Assembly: GCA_002392325.1 (NCBI GenBank) | Contig: DGGS01000164.1 | Location: 1 to 9,235, forward strand | Direction of reading: 5' to 3' | From: Bacteroidales bacterium UBA3868 | GTDB taxonomy: Bacteria; Bacteroidota; Bacteroidia; Bacteroidales; WCHB1-69 | Length of the DNA stretch: 9,235 nt | Part shown: piece by piece, positions 5,750 to 9,235 of the stretch | How positions within the stretch are numbered: the stretch's first letter is position 1 | How the letters are laid out: each line of letters begins with the position of its first letter | Notes under the pieces: generated by a model | Seen by the model: only the letters and a program-made list of their open reading frames with translations | Told to the model about the DNA's origin: nothing | The model's database searches: none | Translations under genes and position numbers: made by a program

Positions 5750-6895
5750 ACGGTTTTTCGTTTCTTTATCGATTTCCAGATATTCTTCGACGCTCTGAGG
5801 CACGCAGAAATCGGCCTTGGCTAACGCATTTTCGATGAGCACAGGAATCTCCGCATAGCGGATTTTCTCTTGCAGGAACCATTGCACGGCCACTTCATTG
5901 GCGGCATTCATCACACATGGCATACAACCGCCCCGGCGCGAGGCCTCGTATGCAATGTTCAGACATGGGAATGTCTCCATATCGGGTTTCTCAAATGTAA
6001 GTTGCGGATAATTAGCAAAATCAAATCTTGGGAAACTGTTCTCCAAACGCAACGGATAGGTGATGGCATATTGGATGGGCAACTTCATGTCGGGCACGCC
6101 AAGCTGCGCCTTGATGGAGCCGTCGCGGAACTGCACCAGCGAGTGCACCACCGACTGCGGATGGACCACCACTTCAATGTTCTCCAGCGGCACATCGAAA
6201 AGCCACTTGGCCTCAATCACCTCCAGTCCCTTGTTCATGAGCGTGGAGCTGTCTATGGTCACCTTGGGACCCATGTTCCAGTTAGGATGTTTGAGTGCCC
6301 GCTCCAAGGTCACTGCCTGCAACTCTTCCTTTGACCAGCCACGGAACGGACCGCCGGAGGCCGTGATGATGAGTTTCTCAATGGGATTGAACTGCTCGCC
6401 AGCCAGCGATTGGAAGATAGCGGAATGTTCAGAATCAACAGGATAGATGGGCACTTGGCGTTCTTTGGCCTTGCGGGTCATCAACTCACCGGCTACCACC
6501 AAAGTTTCCTTATTGGCTAGCGCAATGAGCTTGCCACAGTCAATGGCATGATAGATGGGGCGCAGTCCGGCCACACCCACAATGCAGGAGAGCACCATAT
6601 CCACACACTCCATCTCGCATACATCGCACAGCGACTGCTCGCCGCAGAACACTTTCACATCCTCATCAGCAAGCGCCTCTTTTACAATCTTATACGCCTC
6701 TTCCTGAACTACCACAACGATATTGGGCTTGTAGGTTCTGGCCTGTTGGATAAGCAATTCCGCACTGGAATTGGCGGCAATAACCTCCAACTGCAGCAAG
6801 TCGGGATACTGCGCAATCACCTGCAGCGACTGCACACCCATGGAACCGGTGGACCCCAAAAGCGCTATTCTGCGCTTATGCGCTTGTTCGTTCAT
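5732..6895 (-). CDS. dxr: 1-deoxy-D-xylulose 5-phosphate reductoisomerase
   Basis: This 387-residue enzyme rearranges and reduces 1-deoxy-D-xylulose 5-phosphate to 2-C-methyl-D-erythritol 4-phosphate with NADPH, the committed step of the MEP isoprenoid pathway. The N-terminal NADPH-binding loop is GSTGSMG (residues 14-20). ALANKETLV (125-133) follows. The metal site is D154 and E156 (in VDSEHSAIF) with E225 (NKGLE 221-225, which also holds the substrate-binding N221 and K222). TASGGPFR (178-185), HPNWNMGPKVTIDSSTLMNKG and the VHPQSVVHSLV and LGVPDMKLPIQYA blocks are all intact, so the enzyme looks active. Its ATG overlaps the adk stop by 1 nt (TAATG), suggesting translational coupling. The last five residues, ICRGE, and the stop are encoded by a palindromic repeat-like element, so the extreme C-terminus is probably not ancestral. 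Confidence 0.97.
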   Translation of the reverse strand: MNEQAHKRRIALLGSTGSMGVQSLQVIAQYPDLLQLEVIAANSSAELLIQQARTYKPNIVVVVQEEAYKIVKEALADEDVKVFCGEQSLCDVCEMECVDMVLSCIVGVAGLRPIYHAIDCGKLIALANKETLVVAGELMTRKAKERQVPIYPVDSEHSAIFQSLAGEQFNPIEKLIITASGGPFRGWSKEELQAVTLERALKHPNWNMGPKVTIDSSTLMNKGLEVIEAKWLFDVPLENIEVVVHPQSVVHSLVQFRDGSIKAQLGVPDMKLPIQYAITYPLRLENSFPRFDFANYPQLTFEKPDMETFPCLNIAYEASRRGGCMPCVMNAANEVAVQWFLQEKIRYAEIPVLIENALAKADFCVPQSVEEYLEIDKETKNRICRGE

Positions 6896-7470
6896 TATTT
6901 ATGGTTTTCAATCGTCTTGCAGATATCGGCAAACACATGCTCAATATCCTGCATACCATTCAGCTGGATGAGTTTGCCCTGGTTCTTGTAGTAGTCCACC
7001 AACGGCATGGTCTGGTCGAAGAAATTGGCCACGCGCGCCTTCACCGTTTCGGGAGTGTCATCGGCACGATTCTCCAACTGCGCACGCTTGAGGATGCGTT
7101 TCTCCACTTCTTCCATCTCCACATACAGATAGAGTACCATGCTGATATTCAGATCTTTGAAGAGATTCTTATCGTCCAGCATCTCGGCCTGCTTGATGGT
7201 ACGAGGCACGCCGTCGAAGATAAAACCTTTACTGTCCTCATGTTTCTGGATATGATTGTTGAGCATTCCCAATGTGATATCGTCGGGACAAAGGTCACCG
7301 CGATTGATGATTTCCTGGGCTTTCAAACCCAGTGGGGTCTTGTGCGAGATCTCGTAACGGAAAAGGTCGCCGGTGGAGACATGGTCGAAGCCGAATTTTT
7401 CGGCAATAAGTTTGGCTTGTGTGCCTTTCCCGCTGCCGGGAGCGCCAAAAAGAACAATATTCGTCTGCAT
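6895..7470 (-). CDS. adk: Adenylate kinase, short form
   Basis: This 191-residue nucleoside monophosphate kinase interconverts ATP plus AMP with two ADP in the cytoplasm. The P-loop is GAPGSGKGT (residues 9-17). The AMP site includes STGDLFR (32-38) and DGVPRT (86-91), where Val replaces the more usual Phe of DGFPRT. The short LID region has NRADDT (134-139) with no zinc-binding cysteine set, and R146 follows in the KARVANF segment. All catalytic arginine positions I can place are present. The length fits the short type without the long LID insert. It lies 11 bp downstream of hpt and overlaps dxr by 1 nt, so it sits in the middle of a purine-salvage and isoprenoid operon. Some Bacteroidetes have hpt and adk fused; here they are separate. 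Confidence 0.97.
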   Translation of the reverse strand: MQTNIVLFGAPGSGKGTQAKLIAEKFGFDHVSTGDLFRYEISHKTPLGLKAQEIINRGDLCPDDITLGMLNNHIQKHEDSKGFIFDGVPRTIKQAEMLDDKNLFKDLNISMVLYLYVEMEEVEKRILKRAQLENRADDTPETVKARVANFFDQTMPLVDYYKNQGKLIQLNGMQDIEHVFADICKTIENHK

Positions 7471-7481
7471 ATTATGTGTAT

Positions 7482-8024
7482 TTAATCGATTTTCAATTGA
7501 TAAATGTCGGGGAGATTGCGCCCGTAGCCATCATAGTCAAGGCCGCGGCCCACCACAAACTTGTTGGGGATGGTAAAGGCGCAATAATGGATGGGCAAAT
7601 CCAGCATATAGGCCTCCGGTTTGTAGGTCATGGTGGCGATGCGCAGGTCCTTCAGTCCGGTCGGTTCCAGCATTTCCACCAAGTGCTTGTAGGTGCGTCC
7701 CGTATCGATGATATCCTCCAGAATTATCACGCGCTTGCCGCGCAAGTCCTCCGTGAGTCCGATGAGGTTTTTCACCACATTGGTGGACTGCGTGCCACTA
7801 TACGAAGAGAGTTTCACGCAGGAAATCCGGCATTGGATGGTCAGCTTCTTCAACAGATCCACCGCAAACACGATAGCGCCGTTGAGCGTGACCAGCAGGA
7901 CAGGATCGTCGTTTTTGTATTCCTCATTGATTTGATCAGCCACTTTCTGGATAGCGGCATCAATATCGGCTTCATGGATGAATTTCACGAAAGTCTTGTC
8001 CAAAATTTTGACAGTATCATTCAT
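7482..8024 (-). CDS. hpt: Hypoxanthine phosphoribosyltransferase
   Basis: This 180-residue purine phosphoribosyltransferase makes IMP (and probably GMP) from the free base and PRPP. The PRPP-binding signature is VIILEDIIDTGRT (residues 99-111 from the ATG used here), with the two acidic residues E103 and D104. The LNGA loop (47-50) and SSYSGT (73-78) come before it. The base-binding region, with KPEA and FVVGRGLDYDGYGRNLPDIY, lies near the C-terminus. I start at the ATG at 8024; the open frame could be extended two codons to a TTG at 8030, which is less likely. A -7 box at 8078-8085 leaves a leader of about 47 nt. It is the first gene of the operon with adk 11 bp downstream, fitting a role in purine salvage. 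Confidence 0.94.
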   Translation of the reverse strand: MNDTVKILDKTFVKFIHEADIDAAIQKVADQINEEYKNDDPVLLVTLNGAIVFAVDLLKKLTIQCRISCVKLSSYSGTQSTNVVKNLIGLTEDLRGKRVIILEDIIDTGRTYKHLVEMLEPTGLKDLRIATMTYKPEAYMLDLPIHYCAFTIPNKFVVGRGLDYDGYGRNLPDIYQLKID

Positions 8025-8077
8025 ACGCAAGAGAACTTAAGCACGGGCAGAAATAGCCACTCATTTTTTACAAGTTG

Positions 8078-8085
8078 CAAAAGTA
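8078..8085 (-). promoter_or_regulatory. -7 box of the hpt-adk-dxr-rsgA operon
   Basis: On the minus strand this reads TACTTTTG followed by CAAC, matching TANNTTTG. The start of transcription would be near 8071, giving a leader of about 47 nt before the hpt ATG. No good -33 TTTG is seen 19-21 nt upstream. It is the only such box I see upstream of the four genes on this strand. Confidence 0.6.
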
Positions 8086-8142
8086 GGAAAAAACAGCATA
8101 CCCCGAACTAACCACATGGATATTTTTAATCCATTATTGGAT

Positions 8143-8176
8143 TTTGATTTTCATCCCAATGAAAATTCTATTTTTG
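8143..8176 (+). promoter_or_regulatory. Promoter of the secreted protein gene
   Basis: TATTTTTG (8169-8176) matches the -7 consensus and is followed by CACA. A TTTG lies at 8143-8146 with a 22-nt spacer, one longer than usual. The start of transcription would be near 8183, leaving a leader of about 80 nt. The leader contains an imperfect inverted repeat (8189-8197 with 8217-8225, one mismatch). The rest of the 240-bp gap between hpt and this gene holds no other gene that I can support. Confidence 0.55.
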
Positions 8177-8264
8177 CACATCAAAAAAAACGAACCCATG
8201 CAACAGAACAGGAATTGGATTCGTTAGAATAATAGTACCGTGATTATTTTTAACATTTATGGAT

Positions 8265-9235
8265 ATGAAAAAACTTTATCTAACATTACTGATTGCCAGT
8301 GCGTTTGGTTTCATGCTCTCCATCACACCTGAAGTGACGGCCCAAACTGGTTACACCTACACGCCTTGGCGCGAAACGGACGTGTTGCCCAACGGCCAAC
8401 CGGCACCGCTGGATTTTATGACATTAGGCGACCAGAACCACAAGTATGTGCGTTGCCGCTACGGCAATAGCGGACGAAACTGGGACCAGAACATGGGAAC
8501 AACGGGTAGCGGGAATTATGCCAGCCACCTGCTTATCTCAAGCCAGTCAGACGACCCGTGCAGATGCTTTAATGCAGGCTCATCAACAAATCCCATCTGG
8601 AAACACGAGAAGGTGATTCCCCGTTCATGGGACGGAAATCCGGACCACTATCAGGACAAGGTGATTCGTATCGGATGCTACCAGCACTCCGGCGCTTGCA
8701 TGCACAGCCAGGAGATCGAATACTGGTTTTATCCGCCGAAAGACTCCAGCACCCTGCTGGTCTATTTCACCTTCGCGCAGGAAAATGTCACCTCTCATGA
8801 CCCCGACTGGAATCCGAAATTTTCCATAGAGGTGTTGGATGGCACCAACAGCAACACCACCGCATTGGTTCCGGGCGGATACTATAATAATTTCACCCGC
8901 AACAGCGCGACAGGAGAGTGTAATGTGGGAGGTCCCAACACCAATTGGCCATACAACCGTTTTCTGGCCTCCCCAAGTGGAAGCGGAGCCAGTCAGGACT
9001 TCTCCTGTGGTCCCGATGACTATGGTTTGTACAACTATTACTGGGTGAACACGAGCAACACGAAAACCACCCCCACCACATTCCCGTATCGTGAGTGTCC
9101 TGTGGCTCAAACGAATGGTAATGCCCTATATCCGGTCACTTGGTTTGAGTACAAGCCCTTGGCTTTCGACCTTTCTGCATACGCGAATGCACAACCTGCC
9201 AAAGCGGTACGACTGCGTATTAGGGCGGCTGCTTG
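8265..9235 (+). CDS. Secreted Cys-containing surface protein, N-terminal part (3' end outside window)
   Basis: The frame is open from the ATG to the right edge, giving 323 residues without a stop. I prefer this start over the ATG two codons upstream (8259), since it gives a normal signal peptide: Lys-Lys, a hydrophobic core, and a likely signal peptidase I cut after VTA (residue 26). The mature part is rich in Trp, Tyr, Asn, Thr and Ser. It has eight cysteines (64, 99, 101, 138, 145, 219, 248, 278), as expected for a disulfide-bonded exported protein. Residues 137-192 (GCYQHSGAC... up to the IEVLD strand) and the FEYKPLAFDLSAYA segment (294-307) look like beta-sandwich modules I recall from large Bacteroidales surface proteins. 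No enzyme motif is visible. It may be a type IX secretion client, but the C-terminal sorting domain would be outside the window. The gene is divergent from hpt. Confidence 0.82.
   Translation, partial: MKKLYLTLLIASAFGFMLSITPEVTAQTGYTYTPWRETDVLPNGQPAPLDFMTLGDQNHKYVRCRYGNSGRNWDQNMGTTGSGNYASHLLISSQSDDPCRCFNAGSSTNPIWKHEKVIPRSWDGNPDHYQDKVIRIGCYQHSGACMHSQEIEYWFYPPKDSSTLLVYFTFAQENVTSHDPDWNPKFSIEVLDGTNSNTTALVPGGYYNNFTRNSATGECNVGGPNTNWPYNRFLASPSGSGASQDFSCGPDDYGLYNYYWVNTSNTKTTPTTFPYRECPVAQTNGNALYPVTWFEYKPLAFDLSAYANAQPAKAVRLRIRAAA

Noticed and set aside
6901..7485. Long open frame (194 codons) on the plus strand opposite adk
   Set aside because: It lies entirely antisense to a well-recognised adenylate kinase gene, its translation shows no family motif, and no promoter box precedes it. 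It is a by-product of codon use in adk.
7419..8111. Open frame of 230 codons on the plus strand opposite hpt
   Set aside because: The true gene on the other strand has full PRPP and base-binding motifs. The antisense product is His/Gln-rich without any recognisable domain.
8198..8227. Nine-codon open frame (MQQNRNWIR) in the leader of the secreted protein gene, as a possible regulatory leader peptide
   Set aside because: No run of regulatory codons, no clear alternative hairpins followed by a T-run, and such short frames are common by chance.
8625..9110. Minus-strand open frame of 161 codons under the secreted protein
   Set aside because: The plus-strand frame has a signal peptide, a promoter and continuous coding to the edge; the opposite frame has none of these.
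1..9235. CRISPR array, insertion sequence, or defence island
   Set aside because: No regularly spaced direct repeats, transposase or integrase motifs, or known defence genes were found; apart from the partial DUF559 gene the content is mostly core metabolism.

Overview
The window looks like a chromosomal segment of a member of the Bacteroidetes, probably Bacteroidales. It carries GldH, a lipoprotein restricted to that phylum. It has a PSP1/RicT-type protein directly upstream of gldH. Most intergenic gaps hold the Bacteroidetes -7 element TANNTTTG, and genes lack Shine-Dalgarno sites. Base composition is close to balanced, with AT-rich gaps.

Layout from left to right. (1) Positions 1-257 are the 3' part of a DUF559 PD-(D/E)xK endonuclease-like gene on the + strand, followed by a run of four small hairpins (294-390). 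(2) A bidirectional terminator (456-491) separates this from a minus-strand DUF4328-like membrane protein (515-1468). (3) A tRNA-Pro(CGG) gene (1641-1716) has its own -7 box and terminator. (4) A minus-strand uridine phosphorylase-type nucleoside phosphorylase (1840-2700) is divergent from a plus-strand ricT-gldH pair (2808-4750). (5) A minus-strand operon hpt-adk-dxr-rsgA runs from 8024 down to 4754 and converges on gldH with only 3 bp between the stop codons. (6) A divergent gene for a secreted Cys-containing protein starts at 8265 and runs off the right edge.

Functionally this is mostly core metabolism: nucleoside salvage (nucleoside phosphorylase, Hpt, Adk), isoprenoid precursor synthesis (Dxr) and ribosome assembly (RsgA). 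It sits next to envelope and secretion functions (GldH, the secreted protein). I see no complete mobile element, CRISPR array, or obvious new defence system. The most interesting structures are non-coding. One is a palindromic repeat-like hairpin (5711-5749) that supplies the last codons and the stop of dxr, with a full-consensus Bacteroidetes promoter pointing into it from the antisense strand. The other is the hairpin cluster behind the DUF559 gene, which resembles repeats I associate with that family. Assignments come from motif recognition by eye; no database search was run.
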